NCBI GenBank assembly: GCA_036735565.1
Contig: DAINOC010000002.1
Span: 1-64,000, forward strand
Reading direction: 5' to 3'
Source of the DNA: Coraliomargarita_B sp036735565
Lineage (GTDB): Bacteria > Verrucomicrobiota > Verrucomicrobiia > Opitutales > Coraliomargaritaceae
DNA: 64,000 nt
The translations under genes were made by a program, and so were the position numbers. Below, in pieces: positions 35,512 through 45,267 of the stretch. Position 1 is the first letter of the stretch; each line of letters opens with the position of its first letter. The notes under the pieces were generated by a model. That model saw only the letters and a program-made list of their open reading frames with translations. It was not told the origin of the DNA and did no database searches.

Positions 35512-36258
35512 ATGTATTCCCGTTTCACTACGCTTTGTGCCTGCCTGCTTGGCAGTCTGCTCCCACTAGCCCTCTCGGCGCAGGACTATCTCGACGACAG
35601 CGATTTCTTTGAGGAGGATTTGGATGGTGACACGGGCATCAGTGACCCGCTGGAGTCGCTGAACCGGGTGACTTTTCAGGTCAATGACTTCGTGATTGTT
35701 AATGTGGTCAAGCCACTGGCGGATGGCTATCAGGCGATCACGCCCGATACGGTGGAGACGGCGGCCAGCAATTTTTTCCGCAACCTCAAATACCCGGTTC
35801 GTCTGGTGGGCAATCTCCTGCAGGGCCGGGTTGAGGGGGCGTTGAAGGAAACGGGCCGCTTCGCAATCAACAGCACTGTGGGCATCGCGGGTCTGATGAC
35901 GCCAGCAGACTCCGTTGACGGTCTGGCGCCGATTCCGGCAGAGGACATTGGTCAGGCTCTCGGGAGTTGGGGTATCGGAGAGGGTCCGTATCTGGTGCTG
36001 CCGCTGTTAGGGCCTTCGAACCTGCGTGACCTTTTCGGCTTTGTCGGAGACCGCATGGTCAATCCGCTGGATGAGCCCTTCAGTGCGATCGACGATTGGA
36101 GTTGGGAGTGGGAAGTGGCTCTCGGTGTCAGTGAGTTTGTCGTGGTCAGCCCGACTTTGGTGGACCGCTATTTGCAAATCAAAGGCTCGGCGATTGATCC
36201 CTATGGCTCGGTGAAGAACGGTTTCACCCAGATGCGTCGGCGGGCGATTGCCGAGTAG
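35512..36258 (+). CDS. mlaA: MlaA (VacJ): outer-membrane lipid-removal protein
   Basis: The 248-residue product has the VacJ signature SLNRVTFQVNDFVIVNVVKP, FFRNLKYPVRLVGNLLQ, the SWGIGEGPYLVLPLLGPS motif and NPLDE. The signal peptide ends LPLALSAQ and has no lipobox cysteine, although E. coli MlaA is a lipoprotein. In this operon mlaA is joined to mlaEFDC, which in E. coli are at separate loci. Confidence 0.93.
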   Translation: MYSRFTTLCACLLGSLLPLALSAQDYLDDSDFFEEDLDGDTGISDPLESLNRVTFQVNDFVIVNVVKPLADGYQAITPDTVETAASNFFRNLKYPVRLVGNLLQGRVEGALKETGRFAINSTVGIAGLMTPADSVDGLAPIPAEDIGQALGSWGIGEGPYLVLPLLGPSNLRDLFGFVGDRMVNPLDEPFSAIDDWSWEWEVALGVSEFVVVSPTLVDRYLQIKGSAIDPYGSVKNGFTQMRRRAIAE

Positions 36259-36299
36259 CCGGCCTGGCAGCCGCGTCAGACATGGCACATGGCTGAAAC

Positions 36300-36384
36300 G
36301 CCAACCCGGTTCTGGCCCGAGAGGACACGGTCCGCTACCTCATTTTGGATTCGATCTACCAATAAAGTCAGCGAGTGGTATTAG
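36300..36384. repeat. Dispersed intergenic repeat R2, copy 1
   Basis: The 85-base sequence GCCAACCC...GAGGACACGGTCCGCTACC...GTGGTATTAG recurs at 54894-55018 with a few substitutions. The second copy has a 40-base insertion. Copy 1 ends five bases before the target duplication of the MITE. Confidence 0.85.
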
Positions 36385-36388
36385 ACCG

Positions 36389-36576
36389 GGTCTACTATGA
36401 ATGGCACTTGGTTAAGCCCGGTTCCCGTAGTGCGCAGCTTCAGCAAGCATCTTTCCTTCGCTCGCTCAAACAACCACAAACCCTTGTGAAGCTGCGGGCT
36501 ACGCCGGACCACCTCCCTTGTCGTCCGCCGGTTTCAGCGGTTAACACCCTTAACTCAGTGCCATTCGGTCTACTAT
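36389..36576. mobile_element. Complete MITE (36399-36566) with 10-bp target duplication
   Basis: Inverted ends GAATGGCACTTGGTTAAG (36399-36416) and, on the complement, GAATGGCACTGAGTTAAG (36549-36566) match at 16 of 18. GGTCTACTAT is perfectly duplicated at 36389-36398 and 36567-36576. The 168-base element encodes no protein. It lies in the 408-base gap between mlaA and pal and shares ends with the 8.7 kb element and the partial element at 1-101. Confidence 0.9.
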
Positions 36577-36666
36577 CTTTCGAACCTTCGGCGGCTCTCC
36601 TAGTTGATCTGAGAGAGGAGCGTCACTCGACGGCGTCCCCCCCCCGGCGGTCCTCGTAGCTTGACT

Positions 36667-37233
36667 TTATTTAAGCAGGATTAGATCCGCGCGGCGGTCC
36701 TGGACGGACTCGGCCTTGGAGAGGCCGGGAGTGGCTTCGAGACTGCCCTTGGAGAGTTTCTCAATACGCAGCGGCGTGATGCCGAGCGTGCCGAGATAGT
36801 TGCTCACGCTTTCGGCCCGGCGGTCGCCGAGGGCCAGATTGTATTCGGCGGTGCCATACCAGTCGCAGTGACCTTCGATCAACAGACCCATGGAGGGGTT
36901 GGCTTCGAGGTAATCGGCCGCTTGCTGGAGCTTCGCCCGCTCGGAAGCGGCGATGGAGGAGGAATCAAAACCGAAAAAGACCGAAGGCAGAACACCGGTG
37001 ATCATCTCGCGACCGTTATACATGCCATCGCTGATGCCGCTGTTGGCACCGCGCAGTTGCAGGTCACTGTCGGTGCTCCAGTCCGAGACGCCGTCCGGGA
37101 TGATGTTGCCGAAGTCGGCGTTTTGGCTGCCGGTTTGGCTGGAGACGGACGTCGGAGCTTGCTTTTTTGTGCAAGCGGGAAGCAGGAACAACGCGAGAAA
37201 AATAAGCAGGAACGAGCAGACAGACTTTTGCAT
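36667..37233 (-). CDS. pal: Peptidoglycan-associated lipoprotein-like OmpA-family protein
   Basis: The 188-residue protein is a lipoprotein (lipobox LLPAC, acylated Cys at residue 21) with an OmpA-like peptidoglycan-binding domain (about residues 80-188): VFFGFDSSSI, EGHCDWYGTAEYNLALGDRRAES. It anchors the outer membrane to the cell wall. Tol genes are not in the window. A nine-cytosine run lies about 20 bases after its stop, in the spacer. Confidence 0.88.
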   Translation of the reverse strand: MQKSVCSFLLIFLALFLLPACTKKQAPTSVSSQTGSQNADFGNIIPDGVSDWSTDSDLQLRGANSGISDGMYNGREMITGVLPSVFFGFDSSSIAASERAKLQQAADYLEANPSMGLLIEGHCDWYGTAEYNLALGDRRAESVSNYLGTLGITPLRIEKLSKGSLEATPGLSKAESVQDRRADLILLK

Positions 37234-37313
37234 GAGGTTGAAAGTTGGCGAGTTGGTTTGTTTCCCGCAAACATTTTCGTTTGATTTCCGTTCGATCTTT
37301 CATCGCACCAAAC

Positions 37314-38138
37314 ATGCCGCCCCCGACAATTTTTTTGACCGACAATGGATCGCTTCGTCCGGAGGCGACCTACCGGCTACGCGAGTTGGCCGCAGCATTG
37401 AGTGGCCGGACGGGGCACCTGGTGGAGGCGGTGAGTTTGTTGCACTCGCACAAGATCCCTGCGGATCAGCTGGGCGGGCAGTCGGCGACGATCGTGAAGC
37501 GGCGGCTACGGGAGTGCTTTGCTCTGGGTAAGCGGGACTTTGTGGTGTTGCCGCTTTTTCTCGGTCCCAGTCTGGCCATCACTGATTATCTGCCTGAGGT
37601 CGTCGAGGAACTGAAGAGAGAATGCCCGGATTTTCGGTTGCGCATTGCCGAAACGCTGGCCGGGCCTTCAGTGGAGCAGCCGGATGCGCGGCTCGCAGTG
37701 GCGCTGGCCGATCAGCTGCGGCAACTGGGCCCTATGGCTGAGGGGGAGCGGGTTGCGCTGGTGGACCACGGCACCCCGATCCGGCCGGTCAACACGCTGC
37801 GCGACACGGTTGCGCGGCAGCTTGCGGAAACGCTGGGGCATCCGGTGCAAGCATCCTCGATGGAGCGACGGGAGGGCCCGGACTATGCCTTCAACGAGCC
37901 TCTGCTGGAGGGGCTTGGAGGACTGGCTGAATTCTCCGGCGGGTCGTTGCGCCTCGCGATGTTTTTTCTGCTGCCCGGGCGTCATGCCGGCGCTGGAGGG
38001 GATGTGGCGACCATTGCCGAGGGCCTGGTGCAGGACGGTGCTTTTGCCTCGGTCTCGATGGCGCCGCTGCTCGGCGAGCATCCCCTCATTCTCGAGATCC
38101 TCGAAGACCGGTTGGCGGAAGTTCTGCGTGCGGCGTAG
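37314..38138 (+). CDS. CbiX/SirB-like tandem chelatase-fold protein
   Basis: The ATG at 37314 gives 274 residues; the frame before it is unsupported. Two CbiX-type domains follow in tandem. In the first, the position of the catalytic histidine (family AHG-S) reads TDNGSLR, so the histidine is lost; the second keeps DHGTPI. SirB/CbiX enzymes insert iron or cobalt into sirohydrochlorin. With only one intact site the protein may have altered activity. It is convergent with enolase across a bidirectional terminator. Confidence 0.72.
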   Translation: MPPPTIFLTDNGSLRPEATYRLRELAAALSGRTGHLVEAVSLLHSHKIPADQLGGQSATIVKRRLRECFALGKRDFVVLPLFLGPSLAITDYLPEVVEELKRECPDFRLRIAETLAGPSVEQPDARLAVALADQLRQLGPMAEGERVALVDHGTPIRPVNTLRDTVARQLAETLGHPVQASSMERREGPDYAFNEPLLEGLGGLAEFSGGSLRLAMFFLLPGRHAGAGGDVATIAEGLVQDGAFASVSMAPLLGEHPLILEILEDRLAEVLRAA

Positions 38139-38220
38139 TGGGGTGGCGTGCCGGTGCGTTGAGCGTTGGGCTGGAGCCTTGGGTGTTCCGGGGTCCGGGC
38201 GGAGCCGGACCCTCCCTGCA

Positions 38221-38253
38221 AAAAAGGCCCGATCTTTCGACCGGGCCTTTGTT
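38221..38253. terminator. Bidirectional terminator
   Basis: A six-A run, then GGCCCGATC/GACCGGGCC around TTTC, then TTTGTT, terminates the chelatase-like gene on the plus strand and, read in reverse, enolase on the minus strand. Confidence 0.85.
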
Positions 38254-38273
38254 AAGAGCGTTTACCTGTTGAA

Positions 38274-39593
38274 CTAGACGTTCATCTTGCCGCCGTAGAC
38301 GGCGTTATCGCCCAGTTCCTCTTCGATGCGGAGGAGCTGGTTGTATTTGGCGATACGGTCGGAGCGGCTGAGCGAGCCGGTCTTGATCTGGCCGCAGTTT
38401 GTGGCCACGGCGATATCGGCGATGGTCGAGTCTTCGGTCTCGCCGGAGCGGTGGGAGAGCACGGAGGTGTAGCCGGCTTCCTTGGCCATCTCGACGGCGT
38501 CGAGGGTCTCGGTGAGGGTGCCGATTTGGTTGACCTTGACGAGGATCGAGTTGGCGGTGCCGGTATCGATGCCCCGCTTGAGGAACTTGGTGTTGGTGAC
38601 AAACAGGTCGTCGCCGACGAGCTGGGTCTTGTCGCCGATGGCGTCGGTCAGCTTCTTCCAGCCGGCCCAGTCGCTTTCGTCGCAGCCGTCCTCGATTGAG
38701 ATGATCGGGTATTTCTTCTGCAGGTCTTTGTAGAAGTCGACCATTTGCTCGGCGGTGCGCTTGGAGCCGTCGGACTTCTTGAAGATGTATTTCTTGGTCT
38801 TCGAGTCGTAGAACTCGGAAGCCGCGACATCGAGGGCGAAGAAGACGTCCTTGCCCAGCTTGTAGCCAGCCTTTTTCACGGCGATGGCGATCACTTCAAG
38901 AGCGGCTTCGTTGGACTCAAGGGAGGGGGCAAAGCCACCTTCGTCGCCGACGGCGGTGGAGAGACCCTTGCTCTTGAGGACGGACTTGAGCGCGTGGAAG
39001 ATCTCGCAGCCCATTTGCAGTGCCTCGCGGAAGCTGTTGGCTCCCTTCGGCATGATCATGAATTCCTGGATATCGATCGGGGCGTCGGAGTGGGCGCCGC
39101 CGTTCATGATGTTCATCATGGGCACGGGGAGGACCTTGGCATTGGTGCCGCCGATGTATTTGTAGAGCGGCAGGGCCAGGGCATCGGCAGCGGCTTTGGC
39201 CGTGGCCAGCGAGACGCCGAGGATCGCATTGGCACCGAGCTTCTTCTTGGTGTCCGTGCCGTCGAGCTCGAGCATGATTTTATCGATCGTGACTTGATCG
39301 CAGGCGTCGAGGCCGATGAGCTCGGGGGCGATCAGGTTGTCGACGTTGTCGACCGCTTTGAGGACGCCCTTGCCGAGGTAGCGGGTCTTGTGCTTGAAGC
39401 CCTTGGGGAACTGCGAAGCTGGCAGGGAGCCGTCGCGGAGTTCGACCGCCTCGTTGACGCCGGTGCTGGCGCCCGAGGGCACGGCAGCGCGGCCGATGAT
39501 GCCGGAGTCGAGTTCGACGTCGACTTCAACTGTGGGATTGCCCCGGGAGTCAATGACTTCGCGGGCGCGGATATCTGTTATGATGGTGCTCAT
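38274..39593 (-). CDS. eno: Enolase
   Basis: The 439-residue protein converts 2-phosphoglycerate to phosphoenolpyruvate. The catalytic region LVGDDLFVTN, the signature SILVKVNQIGTLTETLDA and SHRSGETEDSTIADIAVA are present. It is the last gene of the minus-strand run after the hexuronate genes, 64 bases after the dehydrogenase. Glycolysis is the general role. Confidence 0.98.
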   Translation of the reverse strand: MSTIITDIRAREVIDSRGNPTVEVDVELDSGIIGRAAVPSGASTGVNEAVELRDGSLPASQFPKGFKHKTRYLGKGVLKAVDNVDNLIAPELIGLDACDQVTIDKIMLELDGTDTKKKLGANAILGVSLATAKAAADALALPLYKYIGGTNAKVLPVPMMNIMNGGAHSDAPIDIQEFMIMPKGANSFREALQMGCEIFHALKSVLKSKGLSTAVGDEGGFAPSLESNEAALEVIAIAVKKAGYKLGKDVFFALDVAASEFYDSKTKKYIFKKSDGSKRTAEQMVDFYKDLQKKYPIISIEDGCDESDWAGWKKLTDAIGDKTQLVGDDLFVTNTKFLKRGIDTGTANSILVKVNQIGTLTETLDAVEMAKEAGYTSVLSHRSGETEDSTIADIAVATNCGQIKTGSLSRSDRIAKYNQLLRIEEELGDNAVYGGKMNV

Positions 39594-39657
39594 AGGTTAA
39601 ACGTTTGATTTCTGTTTTAGTGGAAGGATGGGCCGAAAGGGCCGCATGCAATGATAC

Positions 39658-40749
39658 TCAAGCTTCTTTGTTAAAGTCGCTCAGGGACCACTTGGCGAGT
39701 CCGCATTCTTCGGCCAGCTCGTTGAAGGCGTTGATTTCCGCTTCGGTGAAGAGGAGGCCGCCGGCCTTGACGACGCGCTTGGCCCAGTTGGCTTCGAGCT
39801 GACCGGGGAGGATGCAGTTCTCATTGCCGTGGCCGAGGATGTCTTCGATCACCGCCTTTACGTTTTCGGCTTGGTTGCGGCCCTTGGCGAAGGCGCCGCC
39901 GCTGATGGCGTCGGGGTGAATCACCTGGAAGTAGAACGCGGGTGTGCGCTTTTCGCCCTCGGGGATTGCGCGGCTGCGGAGGGTGGGAAGGCTGCCGCCG
40001 ATGTAGCCGCCGACCAGCTCGTTGATGAGCGAGAGGCCGTAGCCCTTGTGGGCACCGAAGGTGGTGAGGGCGGCTACGGCGTTGGGGTCGGTGGTCATGT
40101 TGCCATCCTTATCCACGGCCGCGTGGGGCGGTAGCTGCGCACCCTCGCGTTGGAACTGTTGGACGCGGCCCATGGCGATCACGGAGGTGGCCCAGTCGAT
40201 CACGATGGGGAAGCCGATGGCGTCGGTGGTGGGGAAGCCCCAGCTGTGCGGGTTGGTGCCGAGGGTCGGAAACTTGCCCATGAAGGGGACGACCTCGGCG
40301 AGCGCGGCGGTGCAGTTGGTGTAGGCGATGTAGCCACGCTTGGCGGCGTCCATCACATAGCCACCACCCCAGAGGTAGTGGAAGGCGTTGTCGACGGAGA
40401 CCTGGCCGATGCCGTATTGATCGGCGAGGGCGATGCACTCATCGATCGCGTCGTAGGCTGTGGCCTGGCCCAGCTTCTTGTTGGCATTCCAGACCTGGCT
40501 GGCGGGAAAGCGGGTTTCCAGCTTTTCGATCTTCGCGGCCGGGACGCAACCACCGGTTGCGCTGCCGAAGAGGTGATCAAGGTGGAGGGCCTTGATCGCG
40601 TTGTGGGTGCGGATGCCGTGGTGTGAAGCGTAATCCGAGAAGCGGGCCGCTTTGGCCGCTTCGTCGGCATCATAACCGCGGTGTTGATAGGCTGCCTGCA
40701 CGAGTGCGTTGTGCTGCTCGGCCGGGACGATGTAGAAGGTTTCGGACAT
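39658..40749 (-). CDS. Ldh family (MDH2/ureidoglycolate-type) dehydrogenase
   Basis: The ATG at 40749 gives 363 residues; the open frame runs on upstream through a tandem repeat and is not coding there. The sulfolactate/malate dehydrogenase-type fold has HGIRTHNAIKALHL, YTNCTAALAEVVPF, the LGTNPHSWGFPT motif and the conserved GAHKGYGLSLINELVGG. It oxidises 2-hydroxy acids with NAD(P) or reduces keto acids. In this cluster it may reduce a keto-sugar acid, like YiaK. Confidence 0.87.
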   Translation of the reverse strand: MSETFYIVPAEQHNALVQAAYQHRGYDADEAAKAARFSDYASHHGIRTHNAIKALHLDHLFGSATGGCVPAAKIEKLETRFPASQVWNANKKLGQATAYDAIDECIALADQYGIGQVSVDNAFHYLWGGGYVMDAAKRGYIAYTNCTAALAEVVPFMGKFPTLGTNPHSWGFPTTDAIGFPIVIDWATSVIAMGRVQQFQREGAQLPPHAAVDKDGNMTTDPNAVAALTTFGAHKGYGLSLINELVGGYIGGSLPTLRSRAIPEGEKRTPAFYFQVIHPDAISGGAFAKGRNQAENVKAVIEDILGHGNENCILPGQLEANWAKRVVKAGGLLFTEAEINAFNELAEECGLAKWSLSDFNKEA

Positions 40750-40781
40750 GGGAAAAAAGGGATGGAGTGTTGGAGGGTTGG

Positions 40782-40935
<154 letters not shown>

Positions 40936-40936
40936 T

Positions 40937-41917
<981 letters not shown>

Positions 41918-41974
41918 AATGGTTACCTGTTGATGGGTGTTTGAGTTAAAGCGCAGTTAAGCGGTCGGCGAACC

Positions 41975-43378
41975 TTATTTTGGAAATCCAAAGTAGCGGT
42001 CGGCATTGGTGAAACAGATGCCACGCACAAGCTCGTCGAGGAGTGCGGCGTCGTCGGGGATGAGGCCGGCCTCCACATCGGTGCCGATGATATTGCAGAG
42101 GAGGCGGCGGAAATACTCGTGGCGCGGGTAGCTGAGGAAGCTACGGGAGTCGGTCAGCATGCCTACGAACTGGCTGAGCAGGCCGATGCTGGAAAGCGTC
42201 TCGATCTGGGTGCGCATACCATCGAGCGTATCGAGGTGCCACCAGCCCGAGCCGAGCTGCATTTTACCTGCGGTGACGCCGTCCTGGAAGCTGGCCATGA
42301 GGGTGCCGAGCGGATAGAAGAAGGCGGGGTTGAGGTGGTAGAAGATGCACTTCGGGAGGGCGTCGTCGGCCGCCAGGCTGTCGAGCAAACCGGCAAACTT
42401 GCGGGTGAGGGGCTCTTCCAGCATGGAGTCGTAGCCGGTATCGGCGCCGAGTTGCTTGAACATCCGGCTATTGGCATTGCGGATCGCGCCGACGTGGAAC
42501 TGCATGGTCCAGCCCTTGGCTGCGTTCCAGCGGCCGACGTGTTGGAGGATATAGGTCATCCACTGTTCGGCTTCGATGGCGGTGGGGGCTTCGCCCGCGC
42601 GCAGCTTTTTGTAGATTGATTCGGCCTGCAGGTCGGAGCAGGGCAGGAAGGGGCAGCTCTCCAGACCGTGATCGGTCAGGCGGCAGCCGTTTTCGTGGAA
42701 AAAGTCGTGGCGCACTTTCAGCGCCCCGAGCAGTTCGCTGGCCGAATCCAGCGAGCTGCCACAGACGGCAGCAAGCTTATCCATGTAGACATTCCAGGCT
42801 GCCAGATCGGTGGTGATCATGGCTTTGTCCGGACGGTAGGTCGGGCACATGCGGGTGGGATGGCCGCTGGCGGCAAAGGCCTGGTGGTGCTCCAGGCTAT
42901 CGATCGGATCGTCGGTGGTGCCGACCACGCGCACGTCGAACTTTTTAAGTATGTTCTGCGTGGTGAAGTCCGGTTGGGCCAGGCGCGCGTTGGTGAGCTC
43001 CCAGATTTCCTCTGCGGTCTCGGGGCTGAGCACGAGGTCGCAGTCGAAGTAGCGGCGGAGCTCGAGATGCGCCCAGTGGTGGAGGGGATTGCGGACGGCC
43101 TTAGGCAGGGTGCGGGCGAAGGCCAGAAACTTGTCCCTGGGGTCGGCATTCCCGGTGATCAGTTCTTCGGACTCGCCGGCGGCGCGCATGGCCCGCCATT
43201 TGTAGTGATCACCCCCCAGCCAGATTTCGGTGATGCTTTTGAAGCCGATGTCGCCGGCTACTTCGTGCGGCGGCAGGTGGCAGTGGTAGTCGATGATCGG
43301 CTGTTTGGCCGCCACTTCATGAAAGAGGCGCTGCGCGGTTTTGTTGGGGAGGAGGAAGTCGGTGTGCAAATAACTCAT
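41975..43378 (-). CDS. uxaC: Glucuronate isomerase UxaC
   Basis: The ATG at 43378 gives 467 residues beginning MSYLHTDFLLPNKTAQRLF. The sequence carries IIDYHCHLPPHEVA, the metal-binding His of this amidohydrolase-like fold, FDVRVVGTTDDPIDSL and the WTMQFHVGAIRNANSR region of UxaC. It isomerises D-glucuronate to D-fructuronate, or galacturonate to tagaturonate. First codons upstream come from repeat sequence. Confidence 0.95.
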   Translation of the reverse strand: MSYLHTDFLLPNKTAQRLFHEVAAKQPIIDYHCHLPPHEVAGDIGFKSITEIWLGGDHYKWRAMRAAGESEELITGNADPRDKFLAFARTLPKAVRNPLHHWAHLELRRYFDCDLVLSPETAEEIWELTNARLAQPDFTTQNILKKFDVRVVGTTDDPIDSLEHHQAFAASGHPTRMCPTYRPDKAMITTDLAAWNVYMDKLAAVCGSSLDSASELLGALKVRHDFFHENGCRLTDHGLESCPFLPCSDLQAESIYKKLRAGEAPTAIEAEQWMTYILQHVGRWNAAKGWTMQFHVGAIRNANSRMFKQLGADTGYDSMLEEPLTRKFAGLLDSLAADDALPKCIFYHLNPAFFYPLGTLMASFQDGVTAGKMQLGSGWWHLDTLDGMRTQIETLSSIGLLSQFVGMLTDSRSFLSYPRHEYFRRLLCNIIGTDVEAGLIPDDAALLDELVRGICFTNADRYFGFPK

Positions 43379-43395
43379 TGTCATTCGTAATTTGC

Positions 43396-43505
<110 letters not shown>

Positions 43506-43517
43506 AAGCGAAGCGCT

Positions 43518-44303
43518 CTAGATCGTCATGGAGGCATAGCCGCCGTCGACTACGATCTCGGCACCGTTCATGAAGCTGCTGGCGTCGGAGGCGAGCAGAA
43601 GGGTGGCACCGATCAACTCGTGCGCCTCACCGAAGCGCTTGGCGGGGGTGTGGCCCATGATGCTGGCCACCCGCTCGGGGGTGAGCACCTTCTTGTTTTG
43701 CTCGGCGGGGAAGAAGCCCGGGACGATCGTGTTCACCCGGATACCGGCGGCGGCCCACTCGCGGGCGAGGTTTTTGGAGAGGTTGTGCACGGCAGCCTTG
43801 GTGGCCGAATAGGTGAAGACCCGGGACAGCGGGACGATGCCGCTCATGGAGCCGATATTGATCATGCTGCCGCCCTGGCCGCGCTCCAGCATGTATTTGC
43901 CGAAGACCTGGGCAGCGAAGAGGACGGCTTTCAGGTTGGTATCGATGATCCGGTCGAACTCTTCTTCGGTGATGTCGAGGACTGGTGTGGGCGAGTTGAC
44001 GCCGGCGCCGTTGACCAAAATGTCGACTTGTCCGGACTTCGCGAGAACGCGGGCGAGGAGCGCTTCGAGGGAAGTCTTGGAGTTGACATCGACCTTCTCA
44101 AAGTAGGCCTTGCCACCAGCGGCTTCGATTTTGGCGAGTCGGGCAGCAGCTTTTTCTTCGCTGCGGCCGACGAGGACGGTCTCGGCTCCGGCAGCAGCCA
44201 GGCCCTCAGCCATGGCGCCGCAAAGCTCACCGGTGCCGCCGATGACGACAGCTGTTTTGCCCTGAAGGGAGAAGATGGAGTGGAGGTAGTCAGACGGATT
44301 CAT
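43518..44303 (-). CDS. SDR-family D-mannonate/fructuronate oxidoreductase-type enzyme
   Basis: The ATG at 44303 gives 261 residues. The cofactor motif is GGTGELCGAM, NGAGVNSPTP replaces NNAG, and catalytic Ser and Tyr-Lys lie in NIGSMSGIVPLSRVFTYSATK. Next to uxaC it is likely the reductase of fructuronate to mannonate (a role UxuB plays in other bacteria), or a 5-keto-gluconate type reductase. An extended -10 (TGCTAATAT, complement of 44311-44319) lies eight bases before the ATG. Confidence 0.82.
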   Translation of the reverse strand: MNPSDYLHSIFSLQGKTAVVIGGTGELCGAMAEGLAAAGAETVLVGRSEEKAAARLAKIEAAGGKAYFEKVDVNSKTSLEALLARVLAKSGQVDILVNGAGVNSPTPVLDITEEEFDRIIDTNLKAVLFAAQVFGKYMLERGQGGSMINIGSMSGIVPLSRVFTYSATKAAVHNLSKNLAREWAAAGIRVNTIVPGFFPAEQNKKVLTPERVASIMGHTPAKRFGEAHELIGATLLLASDASSFMNGAEIVVDGGYASMTI

Positions 44304-44379
44304 GGAGCTTATATTAGCAAAATTCACTCTCTGGAAAAATGGATTGCTGCGGCATATTTTTGCATTATTTCATCACACC

Positions 44380-45198
44380 ATGTCCAGCCCGACAGAGAAA
44401 CCCTTGCTAAACTTCGATGCCATCGAGCTCGTGGATCGGCCCTGGTTTCCCTATCTTTGCACCGAGGTGGAGCACTGGGAGTGGAAGACTGCGGGGGACG
44501 AGCACTTCAACTTGTGGATGGCGCTTTCGGGAGATGGGTATTTGACCTGCGACGGGCAGACCTATCGCATCAAGCCGGGAAGTTTATTTATCTTTTCTCC
44601 ACGCCAGACAATTCTCGCGGCGCACTATTCCGGGCCCCGGATCACGCGCTTCTCGGCGCATTTTTTTCCGCTGCGGAGGGGGCGCCGACTCGGTCAGGGC
44701 GAGTTGCCATTAATCGTAGGGGAAGTGGAGGACTTGCCCCTGATTCAGCGGCGGATCGATGTGGTGATGCGCCTGGCTCTGCGCCGCGAGGATGATACGG
44801 TATTGGCGGAGCACCTCCACGAGCTCATCCGGCAGGTCTGCGGTGGTGCGAATGCGGTGGCTGGTCCGGGATTGAGTCCGAGGGTGAGTGAGGCCCTGCG
44901 CCTTTTTCGGGAGAATCCGGCGGCGGTCGGGTCGATTGAAGCGCTCGCCCGGCAGCTCGGCACCTCGCGCTCAAGCTTCGACCGTGAGTTCACCCGGCAG
45001 GTCGGGCAGCCGCCGCGTCAGTTTTTGACCAACTGTAAGATCATCGAAGCCCGCCGCTACCTTGAGAGCAGCCACCTGCGGGTGGGCGAGATCGCGGATG
45101 CGCTGGGCTATAAGGATATTTACTTCTTCAGCCGTCAGTTCAAGCAGCTGGTGGGCTTGTCGCCCGCCCGTTATCGCAGGGAGTGGCGGGTGAGCTAG
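44380..45198 (+). CDS. AraC-family regulator
   Basis: The ATG at 44380 gives 272 residues: an N-terminal cupin-like sensor domain (about 20-110) and a C-terminal double helix-turn-helix (about 165-272) with VGSIEALARQLGTSRSSFDREF and RVGEIADALGYKDIYFFSRQF. Transcribed away from the hexuronate operon with a 76-base gap, it is the probable local regulator responding to a uronate or degradation product. Confidence 0.9.
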   Translation: MSSPTEKPLLNFDAIELVDRPWFPYLCTEVEHWEWKTAGDEHFNLWMALSGDGYLTCDGQTYRIKPGSLFIFSPRQTILAAHYSGPRITRFSAHFFPLRRGRRLGQGELPLIVGEVEDLPLIQRRIDVVMRLALRREDDTVLAEHLHELIRQVCGGANAVAGPGLSPRVSEALRLFRENPAAVGSIEALARQLGTSRSSFDREFTRQVGQPPRQFLTNCKIIEARRYLESSHLRVGEIADALGYKDIYFFSRQFKQLVGLSPARYRREWRVS

Positions 45199-45239
45199 GT
45201 GTGCGCGCATGGGGCTTCGATCCGTTGAGGAGCGCCCAC

Positions 45240-45267
45240 TTGACAGCCGGGGCGGGTGGGTTAGATT
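45240..45267 (+). promoter_or_regulatory. Sigma-70-like promoter with consensus -35
   Basis: TTGACA at 45240-45245, a 16-base spacer and TAGATT at 45262-45267. Transcription would start near 45274, which coincides with an in-frame GTG at 45274, so the following gene may be leaderless. Confidence 0.45.
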
